64,000 nt of DNA, taken from NCBI GenBank assembly GCA_900068845.1, contig CEFQ01000005.1, positions 554,475 to 618,474 of the forward strand, read 5' to 3'. Shown here piece by piece: positions 26,147-35,160 of the stretch. Made by a program: the position numbers and the translations under genes. How positions within the stretch are numbered: the stretch's first letter is position 1; every line of letters starts with the position of its first letter. This DNA comes from Enterobacter ludwigii. GTDB lineage: Bacteria > Pseudomonadota > Gammaproteobacteria > Enterobacterales > Enterobacteriaceae. The notes under the pieces were generated by a model. It did no database searches. It saw only the letters and a list, made by a program, of their open reading frames with translations, and was not told where the DNA came from.

Positions 26147-27448
26147 TTAGGCGCTCAGCCAGCCCAGCTTGATGACAAACAGAATCGACAGAATGATCAG
26201 CGCCGGATTGACCTCTTTGGTGCGGCCACTCAGCAGTTTCACCACCGTCCAGGTGATGAAACCGAACGCAATGCCGTTGGCAATGGAGTAGGTCAGTGGC
26301 ATGGTCAACGCAGTGACGGTAACCGGTGCCGCCGTGGTGATGTCTTTCCAGTCGATATCCGCCAGACCTGATGCCATTAGCACCGCAACAAACAATAACG
26401 CAGGTGCCGTAGCATAAACCGGCACGCTGCCCGCCAACGGCGAGAAGAACAGGCTGAGCAGGAACAGAATCGCTACCACAATCGCCGTCAAACCGGTGCG
26501 GCCACCGGCACTGACGCCTGCAGCAGACTCCACATAGCTGGTGGTGGTTGAGGTACCGAGCAGCGAACCAAACAGCGCAGCGGCGCTATCGGCGATCAGC
26601 GCACGGCCCATTTTCGGCACGTTTCCCTGCTCATCCGCCAGACCGGCGCGCTTGGTCACCCCCAGCAAGGTGCCGGTGTTGTCGAACACGTCCACGAACA
26701 GGAAGGCGAAGATCACGCTGACCAAACCGACGTTAAAGGCCCCTGCGATATCCAGCTGCATAAAGGTCGGTGCGATGGAAGGCGGAGCGGAGAACACGCC
26801 GCCAAACGGCGTCAGACCGATGCCCATAGAAATGAACGTCACCACCAGAATGCCAATCAGCACCGCGCCAGTAACGCGACGCGCTTCCAGCACCACAATG
26901 ATGAAGAAGCCCAGCAGCGCCAGCAGCGGGCCCGGTTTAGTCAGATCACCCAGGCCAACCAGTGTGGCCGGGTTATCCACCACGATACCCGCGCCTTCCA
27001 GAGCGATAATCGCCAGGAAGAGGCCGATGCCGGCACCAATACCGGCACGCAGCGGCAGCGGAATGCTGTTAATAATCCACTCACGAATTTTGAAAAGCGA
27101 CATGGCAAAGAAGATCACTGCCGACAAGAACACCGCACCCAGCGCGACTTGCCACGTGTATCCCATATGCAAAACCACGGTATACGTAAAGAAGGCGTTG
27201 AGGCCCATGCCCGGTGCGAGCGCGATCGGATAATTAGCGATCAAGCCCATTAACACGCAGCCAATCGCCGCCGCCAGACAGGTCGCCACGAAGACCGCAC
27301 CTTTATCCATGCCGGTTGCACCGAGAATGCTCGGGTTCACAAACAGGATGTAGGCCATTGCCAGGAAGGTGGTAATACCCGCAATGATTTCGGTACGCAC
27401 CGTGGTGTTGTGCGCTTTAAGTTTGAAGAGTTTTTCTAACATCATCAT
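26147..27448 (-). CDS. NCS2 (AzgA-type) purine permease
   Basis: A 433-residue inner-membrane permease with 12-14 helices. The AzgA-type signatures are RTEIIAGITTFLAMAYILFVNPSILG, ALAPGMGLNAFFTYTVV, DVFDNTGTLLGVTKRAGLADE and GTSTTTSYVESAAGVSAGGRTGLTA. It should import adenine, hypoxanthine or guanine by proton symport. By eye it is closer to E. coli AdeP/AdeQ than to GhxP/GhxQ; the exact specificity is open, so no symbol is given. Purine-responsive control is suggested by a PurR-like palindrome at 27601-27616, about 150 bases upstream. Confidence 0.87.
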   Translation of the reverse strand: MMMLEKLFKLKAHNTTVRTEIIAGITTFLAMAYILFVNPSILGATGMDKGAVFVATCLAAAIGCVLMGLIANYPIALAPGMGLNAFFTYTVVLHMGYTWQVALGAVFLSAVIFFAMSLFKIREWIINSIPLPLRAGIGAGIGLFLAIIALEGAGIVVDNPATLVGLGDLTKPGPLLALLGFFIIVVLEARRVTGAVLIGILVVTFISMGIGLTPFGGVFSAPPSIAPTFMQLDIAGAFNVGLVSVIFAFLFVDVFDNTGTLLGVTKRAGLADEQGNVPKMGRALIADSAAALFGSLLGTSTTTSYVESAAGVSAGGRTGLTAIVVAILFLLSLFFSPLAGSVPVYATAPALLFVAVLMASGLADIDWKDITTAAPVTVTALTMPLTYSIANGIAFGFITWTVVKLLSGRTKEVNPALIILSILFVIKLGWLSA

Positions 27449-27855
27449 CTCTCATGAGCGGAGTCGGCACGAATGCGCGCGCTCCTTGCCAATGTGGTTT
27501 ACATGCTTATTGTTGTTTTGAAAGCGAAGCAAACGGGACAAAAGGTAGTAAAACCTTCCGCTTTCCCCTGTCCATATAGCAATAGCTATGCCACTCCCCT
27601 ACGCAATCGATTACGTTTCTAATTGCCGTAGCGGTTAGGATAATTCTGAACCAGAACGAGGCGCGATTATGGTGCATTGCACCAGCGCCGCGCAATCGTT
27701 TTCCCATCGGCGATTCTCACACCAAAATATTGCTGCACTGCACGCTTTCGCACTCTGACAGGCGATGGCGCTCACGTTTCTGCGGGCTGAATCAGCAGGT
27801 AAAAAACATCGGGTTACACTGCTTTTAACCCTTTCGTAACAAAAGAGGCGCGTCC
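27449..27855. other. Divergent region between purine permease and response regulator
   Basis: No gene. It contains the PurR-like site and, near 27812, a possible rightward promoter region leading into the response regulator. No repeats of the kinds seen elsewhere. Confidence 0.45.
27601..27616 (-). promoter_or_regulatory. PurR-box-like palindrome
   Basis: ACGCAATCGATTACGT matches the PurR operator ACGCAAACGTTTGCGT at 13 of 16 positions and keeps the central CG. Its location upstream of a purine permease makes the match meaningful. Confidence 0.6.
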
Positions 27856-28602
27856 ATGAAGCCCGCGATTCTGGTGGTTGATGATGACCGTGCAGTATGC
27901 GAACTGCTGCACGATGTGTTGAACGAGCATGTGTTCACCGTTTATAGCTGCCACCAGGGCAAAGATGCGCTGGCGCTGATAGCGTTACATCCGGACATTT
28001 CGCTGGTGATGCTGGATATGATGCTGCCAGACACCAACGGCCTGCTGGTACTGCAACAGATACAGCGACAGCGTCCCGACCTGCTGGTGATCATGTTGAC
28101 CGGCATGGGTTCGGAAGCGGATATGGTGGTGGGGCTCGAAATGGGTGCAGATGACTACATCGCCAAGCCTTTTAACCCGCGCGTGGTGGTTGCGCGGGCG
28201 CGGGCCGCATTACGGCGCTGCGGTCGACTGGTACAGCCCGAAACATTGCAGAATGAGGGTTGGCAATTTAACGGCTGGCGACTGGACGATGCGCGCTGCC
28301 AGCTGTTCAACCCGCAGCGTGAAAGTGTACCGCTGACGCAAGGTGAATACACACTGCTGCGTGCACTGGTGGCACATGCGCGTAAAGTATTAACCCGCGA
28401 TCAGCTGCTTGAGCTCACGCACAGTGAGAGCCTGGAAGTATTTGATCGCACCATTGATGTGCTGATTATGCGGCTACGACGTAAGATCGAAGTTAACCCG
28501 CATCAACCGAGCCTGATCCGCACCATTCGCGGCCTCGGCTACGTCTTTTCCGCCGATGTGATGCGCCCTGCCTCTTCGGCGCGCGAAACGCAAATCGCCT
28601 GA
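27856..28602 (+). CDS. OmpR-family response regulator
   Basis: A 248-residue two-component regulator. The receiver domain (~1-120) has acidic DDD at 9-11, phosphoacceptor Asp54 (VMLDMMLPD), Thr82 and Lys104 (YIAKPFNP). A winged-helix DNA-binding domain (~135-235) includes LTQGEYTLLRALVAHARKVLTRDQLLELTH and RTIDVLIMRLRRKIE...LIRTIRGLGYVF. It stands at one end of the sugar locus, and the only sensor kinase in the window stands at the other end (35161), so they probably form a pair. Its 3' end overlaps the convergent PfkB gene by 64 bases. AGAGG precedes the ATG. Confidence 0.88.
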   Translation: MKPAILVVDDDRAVCELLHDVLNEHVFTVYSCHQGKDALALIALHPDISLVMLDMMLPDTNGLLVLQQIQRQRPDLLVIMLTGMGSEADMVVGLEMGADDYIAKPFNPRVVVARARAALRRCGRLVQPETLQNEGWQFNGWRLDDARCQLFNPQRESVPLTQGEYTLLRALVAHARKVLTRDQLLELTHSESLEVFDRTIDVLIMRLRRKIEVNPHQPSLIRTIRGLGYVFSADVMRPASSARETQIA

Positions 28603-29591
28603 TCCATCCAGCGCTGCATCTCGGCTAAAGGCCGCGTGCCGTCCAGCGCGTTTGCTGCATGCAGATTAAAACAGGCGCAGGTGTGCGCCAGCTTCAGCGT
28701 TTCCGTTAGTGACCAGCCTTCATGGCTGGCATAGAGCACACCGGCGCAAAACGCATCGCCCGCCCCGACGCTGCCCACAATCTCTTCTGGCGCCATGCAC
28801 CATGCCGGTTGCCAGCGCCCTTCTCCGTCCGCTTGCTGGCCCCACGCGCCTTCCGGCGCATGAATCACCACACGCTGGCGCACGCCTTGCTGCAGCAACC
28901 ACGTCGCCGCCTCGGCAAACGCGGCGGGCGCAGCCAGTCCTTGCGGTGTGCGCAAACTGACGCCAGTGAGTGATTGCGCCTCCAGTTCGTTAATCACCAG
29001 ATAATCGAGCCAGCGCAGCGCAGGAACGACCAGCGGTCGATATTCGCCCACGCGTGTCACCAAATCGAGTGAAGTGAGATAGCCACGCTGCTGCATTTGC
29101 GCCAGCAACCGTGCGCTGCGCGTACCGTATTCGTCGTCGGGCACATCGAGACTATCCAGCAGCAGCAAATAACCCAGATGGAAGATGCGATGGGATGTGG
29201 AGACGTCAGCAAAATGGGCCAGATCGAGCTTGCCATTGGCACCGCGCGCATGGAAAAAGGTGCGCTGGCCGTCCGGCGCGGTCATCACCTGCGTCATCGC
29301 CGTGTTGCTACTCGCGGTGCGTTGCACAAAGTGGCGATCGATGTGGTGATCATCGAGCAATTGCAGGATGTAGTCGCCGTCGCTGTCCTCACCAATCATG
29401 CCAATCCCCGCCAGCGGCAGATGCACCTGCATACGCGCCAGCGTAAACAGCACGTTGAGCGCCGCGCCGCCGCTGCATTTCTCGCTGTGCTGAATTTCCG
29501 TCAGCCAGCCCTGTTCCGGCCAGTGGCTGATGCGCTGCACGTGGTCCACCAGCATGCTGCCGGCACCGATGATGCCGTTACGCGCTCCCAT
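28539..29591 (-). CDS. PfkB-family carbohydrate kinase
   Basis: A 350-residue ribokinase-like kinase. The N-terminal substrate motif GGAALNVLFTLARM lies near residue 45, and the C-terminal PfkB signature GSVGAGDAFCAGVLYA near residue 295 holds the catalytic Asp. It would phosphorylate a sugar, probably the ketose produced by the isomerase encoded just upstream. It is the last gene of the sugar operon; the start is an ATG 2 bases after the aldolase stop, with GGGAGGGCC as ribosome site. Its 3' end is antisense to the last 64 bases of the response regulator gene. The substrate cannot be read from sequence. Confidence 0.85.
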   Translation of the reverse strand: MGARNGIIGAGSMLVDHVQRISHWPEQGWLTEIQHSEKCSGGAALNVLFTLARMQVHLPLAGIGMIGEDSDGDYILQLLDDHHIDRHFVQRTASSNTAMTQVMTAPDGQRTFFHARGANGKLDLAHFADVSTSHRIFHLGYLLLLDSLDVPDDEYGTRSARLLAQMQQRGYLTSLDLVTRVGEYRPLVVPALRWLDYLVINELEAQSLTGVSLRTPQGLAAPAAFAEAATWLLQQGVRQRVVIHAPEGAWGQQADGEGRWQPAWCMAPEEIVGSVGAGDAFCAGVLYASHEGWSLTETLKLAHTCACFNLHAANALDGTRPLAEMQRWMDQAICVSRAEEAGRITSAEKT

Positions 29592-29592
29592 C

Positions 29593-30453
29593 TCAGGCCC
29601 TCCCGGCGCTGCCAAATACCTGCATCTGCTGCGCGACGACGTTGGCGATATCGCGCTCCACCGCCATCAACAACTCGGCAAAGGAGTCGTAGCGCGCATC
29701 ACGCTGGGTGATCTGCGCTTCAATCGCGCCGAGCGCCGCCTGCGACATGCCGGTGTAGAAGTTAATTTTGTTAATGCCAAGGCTGACGGCACGGCGGAAA
29801 TCCGCATCACTAATGCCAGAGCCGCCATGCAGCACCAGCGGAATGCCGGCCGTAGAACGGATCGCCGCCAATCGGTCGAAGTCGAGCTTCGGTTCGCCTT
29901 TGTACTTGCCATGTGCATTGCCAATCGCCACCGCCAGGCAATCAATGCCGGTGGCGCGAACAAACTCGGCCGCCTGCGCCGGATCGGTGAATTTATCGCT
30001 ATCGGCCTCACCAAACAGCGCGCCGCCTTCATCACCGCCCACCGCGCCGAGTTCGGCTTCAACCGAGACGCCGAGCGCGTGGCACATTTTTACCACTTCC
30101 CGCGTCTGGCGGACGTTTTCGTCGTAGCTCAGCGTGGAACCATCAAACATCACGGAGGTAAAGCCGAGGCGAATCGCCTGCATTACCGCCTCAAAATGCA
30201 GGCCGTGATCGAGATGCAGCACCACCGGAATATCGTGCAGTGCCGCTTCGGTGCGTACGGCGGCCACCAAATGCTCAAGGCTGACATACTTAAAATGCAC
30301 TTCGGCAATACTGATAATAAATGGGGATTGCTGCTGCTCCGCCGCCTGATAAAGCGCGCGCAGGAAATGGGTGTCGAGGACATTAAACGCGCCAAGCGCG
30401 TAGCCGTTCTGTTGCGCATGGGCCAGGCCCTGCGCCAGTGAAATCAGTGCCAT
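29593..30453 (-). CDS. Class II ketose-(bis)phosphate aldolase
   Basis: A 286-residue zinc aldolase of the FbaA/GatY/KbaY/IolJ class. The zinc and substrate motifs are VVLHLDHG (His80, His83), EAELGAVGG, AIGNAHGKYKGEPKLDF and LHGGSGI. The GxHGxYK and HGGSGI loops bind dihydroxyacetone phosphate. It cleaves a ketose 1,6-bisphosphate or ketose 1-phosphate to dihydroxyacetone phosphate and an aldehyde. The context (isomerase upstream, PfkB kinase directly downstream) places it at the end of a short sugar pathway. The gap to the isomerase stop is 11 bases. Confidence 0.86.
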   Translation of the reverse strand: MALISLAQGLAHAQQNGYALGAFNVLDTHFLRALYQAAEQQQSPFIISIAEVHFKYVSLEHLVAAVRTEAALHDIPVVLHLDHGLHFEAVMQAIRLGFTSVMFDGSTLSYDENVRQTREVVKMCHALGVSVEAELGAVGGDEGGALFGEADSDKFTDPAQAAEFVRATGIDCLAVAIGNAHGKYKGEPKLDFDRLAAIRSTAGIPLVLHGGSGISDADFRRAVSLGINKINFYTGMSQAALGAIEAQITQRDARYDSFAELLMAVERDIANVVAQQMQVFGSAGRA

Positions 30454-30464
30454 GATGGGCTCCT

Positions 30465-31148
30465 TCAGGTCAGCCAGCGGTGATATTCGTTACACAGCAG
30501 CCAGCGCGGTTCTTCATCTTCATCAAGCGGATTGAAGCGTGCCAGCGGGGTGAGAAACACGTTGTCATGTTCGTCGTCGTTGGGCATCGAGACTTCACCC
30601 ACCAGCACATCGCCGTAGCCCTCTTCGCCCCAAAAGCTGTGCCAGATTCCGGGCATTAAGGTGACGCTTTCGCCTGGTGATAAACGCAGTTGCGAACCGG
30701 CGGCGTGCGTTTGACGAATGCCGTCGAGCGTGACGTTGACCGCCGTATCGGCCAGTTGATTGCCCGCGCGGTTATGCAGCGTGACAATCAAATTGCCGCC
30801 GCCGCGATTGATAATGTCTTCCATTTTTTGCGGGTGATAATGCATCGGCGTGACCTGCCCTTCACGCACATGCATGATTTTTTCGGCATAAGGTTTGGCC
30901 CACGGCTGACCGCCACGCGAGCCGTTGCGCAGTGTGAACAGGGTTAGACCGGTTTGATTGAAATCGTCAGCGCCGAAGCTGGTGACATCCCAACCAAGGT
31001 GCAGTGCCAGCAGTTCAGCGGCATCGTGTTTATCCAAGGCGCGCCATTGGCTGAGGCCATAGTCGGCCCACGGCGGCAAATGCACATCCTGGCGCATAAA
31101 GAATTCGCGGGTGCGTTGTAAGATCGCATTCACTTCAGAGCGTTGCAT
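30465..31148 (-). CDS. D-lyxose isomerase-type sugar isomerase (cupin)
   Basis: A 227-residue cupin. The predicted metal ligands are His103, His105, Glu110 (PMHYHPQKMEDIINR) and His170 (PGIWHSFW). It closely resembles the E. coli O157 D-lyxose isomerase as I recall it: RNGS near 75, YAEKIMHVRxxQVTPMH, INRGGGNLIV, AGSQLRLSPGES and GDVLVGEVS. That enzyme interconverts D-lyxose and D-xylulose, and D-mannose and D-fructose more slowly. CTGAGGAGC precedes the ATG. It is separated from the upstream binding-protein gene by a 218-base gap filled by a composite repeat. Confidence 0.9.
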   Translation of the reverse strand: MQRSEVNAILQRTREFFMRQDVHLPPWADYGLSQWRALDKHDAAELLALHLGWDVTSFGADDFNQTGLTLFTLRNGSRGGQPWAKPYAEKIMHVREGQVTPMHYHPQKMEDIINRGGGNLIVTLHNRAGNQLADTAVNVTLDGIRQTHAAGSQLRLSPGESVTLMPGIWHSFWGEEGYGDVLVGEVSMPNDDEHDNVFLTPLARFNPLDEDEEPRWLLCNEYHRWLT

Positions 31149-31182
31149 GAAAGCTCCTCAGGTTAAGGGGCCAGGTGCATAC

Positions 31183-31354
31183 AGGTCGCCATGAATAGCG
31201 TAATGCCGATCAGTTAAGCCCCGTATTAATTACCGTACATACCGTAGCGGCGCGATTTATCGCGCAAAAATTGCGCCGCTACAATGTGTGCGCCAGGTCG
31301 TTGGGGTTTTCATCTCTTAACTGACAAGCATTACGCCATAAATGGCGACCCTAC
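31183..31354. repeat. MITE-like composite repeat with central REP, copy D (inverted)
   Basis: The best-preserved copy. Both ends carry GGTCGCCAT(T/G)...ATGGCG-type hairpins followed by the inverted pair GTAATGC(C/T)...GTCAGTTAAG, giving terminal inverted repeats of about 36 bp. The centre holds two facing REPs (31234-31281). It lies within the sugar operon between the binding-protein gene and the isomerase gene. Confidence 0.78.
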
Positions 31355-31366
31355 ATGTGTGTGGGC

Positions 31367-32305
31367 TTACTTCACCGTCCAGCCCTTGTAGCCGCTGACG
31401 CTATTGCGGTCGATCATCGTCACCGGAATCAGCACGGGCTTATCTGGCGCGGGTTTGCCCTGCAGGATGTCGTACCCGATCTCCACCGCTTTGGCCGCCA
31501 TTACCTGCGGATCCTGCGCTGGCGTCGCGACAAACAGCGAGCCTTTACGTTTTAACGCCTCTTCGCCGTCTGGCGATCCATCCACGCCAACAATAAAGAA
31601 CTCATTACGCTGCGCCTGTTTCGCCGCCAGATCGGCACCGATCGCCGTTGGATCGTTAATCGCAAATACCGCATCAATCTTCGGATTAGCCGACAGCAGG
31701 CCGGTCATGACTTCGAGGCCACCTTCGCGGCTGCCTTTGGCGTTCTGGTTATAGGAGAGCAGCTTGATATCCGGATGGGTTTTCAGCTCGGTCATACACC
31801 CTTCCACACGGTTTTGCACCGCAGAAACCGGCGGCCCGTTGATGATCACCACGTTGCCTTTGGCTTTCAGACGATCAGAGATGTATTTACATGCCATCGC
31901 GCCCGCCGCGGTGTTATCGGAGGTGATGGTGGCGTTGGCGCCGTCTGCCGCCACGTCGACCGCCACCACCACAATCCCGGCATCACGCGCACGTTTTACG
32001 GCGGGCGCAATCCCTTTGGAATCGGCGGCGTTGAGGATGATCATGTCCACTTTGGCGGCGATGAAGTTATCAATCTGCCCCACCTGCTGACCGAGATCGT
32101 AGCCGCTGGACACCAGCGTGACATTGACCTTGTCGCCCGCTAATTCGCGCGCCTTGAGCTCCGCCCCTTTGGTGATCTGCACGAAGAACGGGTTAGCAAG
32201 ATCGCCCACCGTCACGCCAATAGATTTCAGTTCTTTGGCCTGAGCCACGCCCGCACTGAACAGCGTCGCCGCCAGCAGCCCGGTTACAATCGGATTAAAA
32301 CGCAT
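31367..32305 (-). CDS. Sugar ABC transporter substrate-binding protein (RbsB-type)
   Basis: A 312-residue periplasmic binding protein of the ribose/galactose class (Peripla_BP_4). The signal peptide MRFNPIVTGLLAATLFSAGVAQA precedes KELKSIGVTVGDLANPFFVQITKGAE. Further family marks are ANATITSDNTAAGAMACKYI, VFAINDPTAIGADLAA and FIVGVDGSPDGEEAL. It delivers a sugar, perhaps D-lyxose or a related pentose or hexose, to the permease. AGGAGAACATCGACT fixes the start; the open frame to 32386 runs into a repeat. The gene is cut off from the permease gene by a 131-bp inverted repeat. Confidence 0.9.
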   Translation of the reverse strand: MRFNPIVTGLLAATLFSAGVAQAKELKSIGVTVGDLANPFFVQITKGAELKARELAGDKVNVTLVSSGYDLGQQVGQIDNFIAAKVDMIILNAADSKGIAPAVKRARDAGIVVVAVDVAADGANATITSDNTAAGAMACKYISDRLKAKGNVVIINGPPVSAVQNRVEGCMTELKTHPDIKLLSYNQNAKGSREGGLEVMTGLLSANPKIDAVFAINDPTAIGADLAAKQAQRNEFFIVGVDGSPDGEEALKRKGSLFVATPAQDPQVMAAKAVEIGYDILQGKPAPDKPVLIPVTMIDRNSVSGYKGWTVK

Positions 32306-32372
32306 AGTCGATGTTCTCCTGCTTATGTGGTTTTTATGATTTGTGCTCGCTGAGCGCAACGTTGGTCCGCGG

Positions 32373-32503
32373 TGGCTGTCCCCCACCTCGGTCCTCCCCC
32401 ATAAATGGGGGAGGAAGATGCTGCTATATGTGAGTTATGAAGCTGCATGTGGCAGCGTCTCCTTCCCCCGCAAGCGGGGGAAGGCCGGGATGGGGGACAG
32501 CCA
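32373..32503. repeat. GC-rich 131-bp inverted-repeat element, copy 1
   Basis: The ends are a perfect 12-bp inverted repeat, TGGCTGTCCCCC...GGGGGACAGCCA. Inside are two further stems: TCCTCCCCC/GGGGGAGGA and CCTTCCCCC/GGGGGAAGG. A second copy lies at 39520-39645. It sits inside the sugar-transporter operon, between permease and binding-protein genes. The structure suggests a mobile or formerly mobile non-autonomous element able to fold strongly in RNA. Confidence 0.85.
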
Positions 32504-32516
32504 GCACCCTACAACC

Positions 32517-33500
32517 TCAACCCACGTGATGCCGCGTCCGGTACTTATCGATCAACACCGCGATAATGATCACCGCGCCCTTAATCACTAACTGCCAGAA
32601 ATACGACACGCCCATCAGCGTCATGCCGTTGTTTAGCGTGGCGATAATCAGTGCGCCAATCAGCGTGCCGGTGATGGTGCCAATGCCGCCAACAAAACTG
32701 GTGCCGCCGAGGATCACAGCGGCAATGGCATCCAACTCATAGCCAACGCCGAGGTTGCCGTTGGCGCTGTACAGGCGCGAGGCGCTCATCAATCCACCGA
32801 GCCCGGACAGCAAGCCGCTCATGGCGTAGACAAACAACAGCACCACGCTCACTTTGATGCCGGTCAGTCGCGCCGCCTGCACGTTGCCGCCCACCGCGTA
32901 GATATGCACGCCCAACGTGGTACGACGCAGAATGAACCAGCACAGCGCAATCACCGCAAACGCGATTATGATCAGCCACGGCACCGGCCCGAGGTAGCCG
33001 TTGCCTATCCACTCAAAGTTGATGTCGGAATTGATCACCGTCGTGCCGTCCGCCAGCAGATAAGCCGCACCGCGCATCGCGGTATAAGTTCCGAGCGTGA
33101 CAATAAAGGGCGGCAGCCCAGCCCATGCCACCAGAATGCCGTTGAACAGCCCCATAATCAGCCCGGCACCCAGCGCCGCCGGTATCGTCAGGGAAGCAAA
33201 CGCCGGATCGAGCGATACCACCATCGCCACCACCGCGGTGGTGCCGAGCATCGAACCCACCGACAAATCGATGCCGCCGGTGAGAATGACAAACGTCATG
33301 CCCGCCGCCAGCACGATATTGATCGAAGCCTGACGCGTTATGTTCAGCAGATTGCCTTCAGTGAAGAAGTTCGGCGTAACAAAGCCAAACACCGCCACGA
33401 TCAGAATCAGAATCGGCAGGATGCCGACGGTTTGCAGCAGGTCGCTCATTAACGCGCGCTTGAGCGTGGGACTTTTAACGCGTGCGGATTCACTGGTCAT
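32517..33500 (-). CDS. Sugar ABC transporter permease (RbsC-type)
   Basis: A 327-residue permease with about 8-10 membrane helices. Family marks: TRQASINIVLAAGMTFVILTGGIDLSVGSMLG, VAWAGLPPFIVTLGTYTAMRGAAYLLADG, and the EAA-like region VHIYAVGGNVQAARLTGIKV. It belongs to the ribose/xylose/autoinducer-2 permease group (BPD_transp_2). The ATPase gene ends 10 bases upstream. It probably forms a homodimer. Confidence 0.9.
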   Translation of the reverse strand: MTSESARVKSPTLKRALMSDLLQTVGILPILILIVAVFGFVTPNFFTEGNLLNITRQASINIVLAAGMTFVILTGGIDLSVGSMLGTTAVVAMVVSLDPAFASLTIPAALGAGLIMGLFNGILVAWAGLPPFIVTLGTYTAMRGAAYLLADGTTVINSDINFEWIGNGYLGPVPWLIIIAFAVIALCWFILRRTTLGVHIYAVGGNVQAARLTGIKVSVVLLFVYAMSGLLSGLGGLMSASRLYSANGNLGVGYELDAIAAVILGGTSFVGGIGTITGTLIGALIIATLNNGMTLMGVSYFWQLVIKGAVIIIAVLIDKYRTRHHVG

Positions 33501-33510
33501 TGCGCTCTCC

Positions 33511-35016
33511 TCAGGCCTGTACCGGCTGCGCGCCGGTGGCCAGTGTCATAATGTTTTCCTGGCTAATCTCTGCCCCACTCAACTCACCGGCGATGGCGCC
33601 TTCACGCATCACATACACGCGGTCGCTCATGCCGACCACTTCCGGTAACTCGCTGGAGATCATTAAAATCGCCACGCCCTGCTGCGCCATCTGCTGCATC
33701 ATGCGGTAGATTTCGCTCTTGGCGCCGACATCGACGCCGCGCGTCGGTTCATCAAGAATCAGGATGCGTGGCGCAATCGCCACCCAGCGTGAAATCAGCA
33801 GCTTCTGCTGATTGCCGCCGGACAAGCCGCCCGCGCGTACTTGCGCATGCGGCACGCGGATATTCAGCGCATCAATCGCCTCACTGGCGATCTTCTGCCC
33901 TTTGCGCCGATTGAGCAGGCCATAGCTGGCATCGCGCTCCAGCGTTGCCATCACAATGTTGTCCTGCGCCGCCAGCTCAAGAAACAAGCCCTGCTCTTTG
34001 CGATTCTCGGTGAGAAACCCGATGCCGCGCGCAATGGCGTCACGCGGGGAGTGAATCTGTACTTTTTCCCCGTCAATCCAGATTTCACCGCCGCTCGGTT
34101 GATGCACGCCAAAAATCAGCTGCGCCAGCTCGCTGCGTCCGGCTCCGACCAGGCCCGCCAGGCCGACAATCTCGCCGGCACGCACTGAAAGGCTGCTGGG
34201 CCGCACTTTGTGTTTGTCGCACAGGTGATTGACGGCGAGACGAATGTCGCCGAGCGGAATGGTGCGATCTTTGTTGAACAGATCGCTAAGCGGGCGCCCC
34301 ACCATCATGCGCACCAGCTCGCTGGCGTTAAGCTGTTCACGCGTCAGGCTGCCGACGTATTGTCCGTCGCGCAGCACGCTGACGCGATCCGACAGTTCAT
34401 ACACTTCCGCCATGCGATGGCTGATATAGATAATCGCCATCCCTTCGCTGCGCAGACGTTTAATCAGCGCAAACAGCTGCTCGGTTTCACGGTTTGAGAG
34501 TGCGGCAGTGGGCTCATCCATCACCAGAATGCGGCTGTTGCGGTGCAGCGCACGGGCAATTTCCACCTGCTGCTGCTCGGCAATGCTGAGACGGCTAACG
34601 AGATCGGTGGCAGTAAACTGTGCGCCCAACCGATCAATCACCTGCTGCGCTTCTTCCGCCATCTGGCGACGTTTCACCAGGCCCACGCGGGTGATTTCAC
34701 TGCCGAGAAAGATGTTCTCCGCCACCGTGAGATTCGGTGCCAGATTGATCTCCTGATAAATCAATGTGATGCCTGCCGCCAACGCCTCTTTTGGGCCTTT
34801 AATGGCATACGGCTGGCCGTCGATAAGAATTTCCCCGCTGCTGGCGGTATAGGCACCGGCCAGAATTTTCATCAGTGTACTTTTGCCCGCGCCGTTTTCG
34901 CCCATCAGCGCATGCACTTCCCCGGGCCAGACCGTGAGGTCAACGCCCTTCAGCGCATAGAAGTTGCCGAAGCGTCGGGTAATTCCCCGCATCGAGAGTA
35001 TCGGTGTGCCGTCCAT
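33511..35016 (-). CDS. Sugar ABC transporter ATPase with two ABC domains (RbsA-type)
   Basis: A 501-residue protein with two ABC domains in tandem. The N-terminal domain has Walker [10 protein letters not shown], signature LSIAEQQ and Walker [13 protein letters not shown]. The C-terminal domain has degenerate Walker [10 protein letters not shown], signature LSGGNQQ and Walker [17 protein letters not shown]. This is the RbsA/XylG/AraG layout. AGGAG precedes the ATG. It is the first gene of a six-gene leftward operon (ATPase, permease, binding protein, isomerase, aldolase, kinase) and is divergent from the sensor kinase gene. Confidence 0.92.
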   Translation of the reverse strand: MDGTPILSMRGITRRFGNFYALKGVDLTVWPGEVHALMGENGAGKSTLMKILAGAYTASSGEILIDGQPYAIKGPKEALAAGITLIYQEINLAPNLTVAENIFLGSEITRVGLVKRRQMAEEAQQVIDRLGAQFTATDLVSRLSIAEQQQVEIARALHRNSRILVMDEPTAALSNRETEQLFALIKRLRSEGMAIIYISHRMAEVYELSDRVSVLRDGQYVGSLTREQLNASELVRMMVGRPLSDLFNKDRTIPLGDIRLAVNHLCDKHKVRPSSLSVRAGEIVGLAGLVGAGRSELAQLIFGVHQPSGGEIWIDGEKVQIHSPRDAIARGIGFLTENRKEQGLFLELAAQDNIVMATLERDASYGLLNRRKGQKIASEAIDALNIRVPHAQVRAGGLSGGNQQKLLISRWVAIAPRILILDEPTRGVDVGAKSEIYRMMQQMAQQGVAILMISSELPEVVGMSDRVYVMREGAIAGELSGAEISQENIMTLATGAQPVQA

Positions 35017-35160
35017 TGAGAGGCTCCTGCTGGCAAAGGTTGCAGCGAGTAAAACCGCTTCAGATAAATGGAAAATGTCAGCCGCCGTTCATATTTGTCA
35101 TATTTCGCCTGGCTCACGCTTCTATACTCGCCAGCAGTTGAGCGGTGAGGAGTGGCAACC

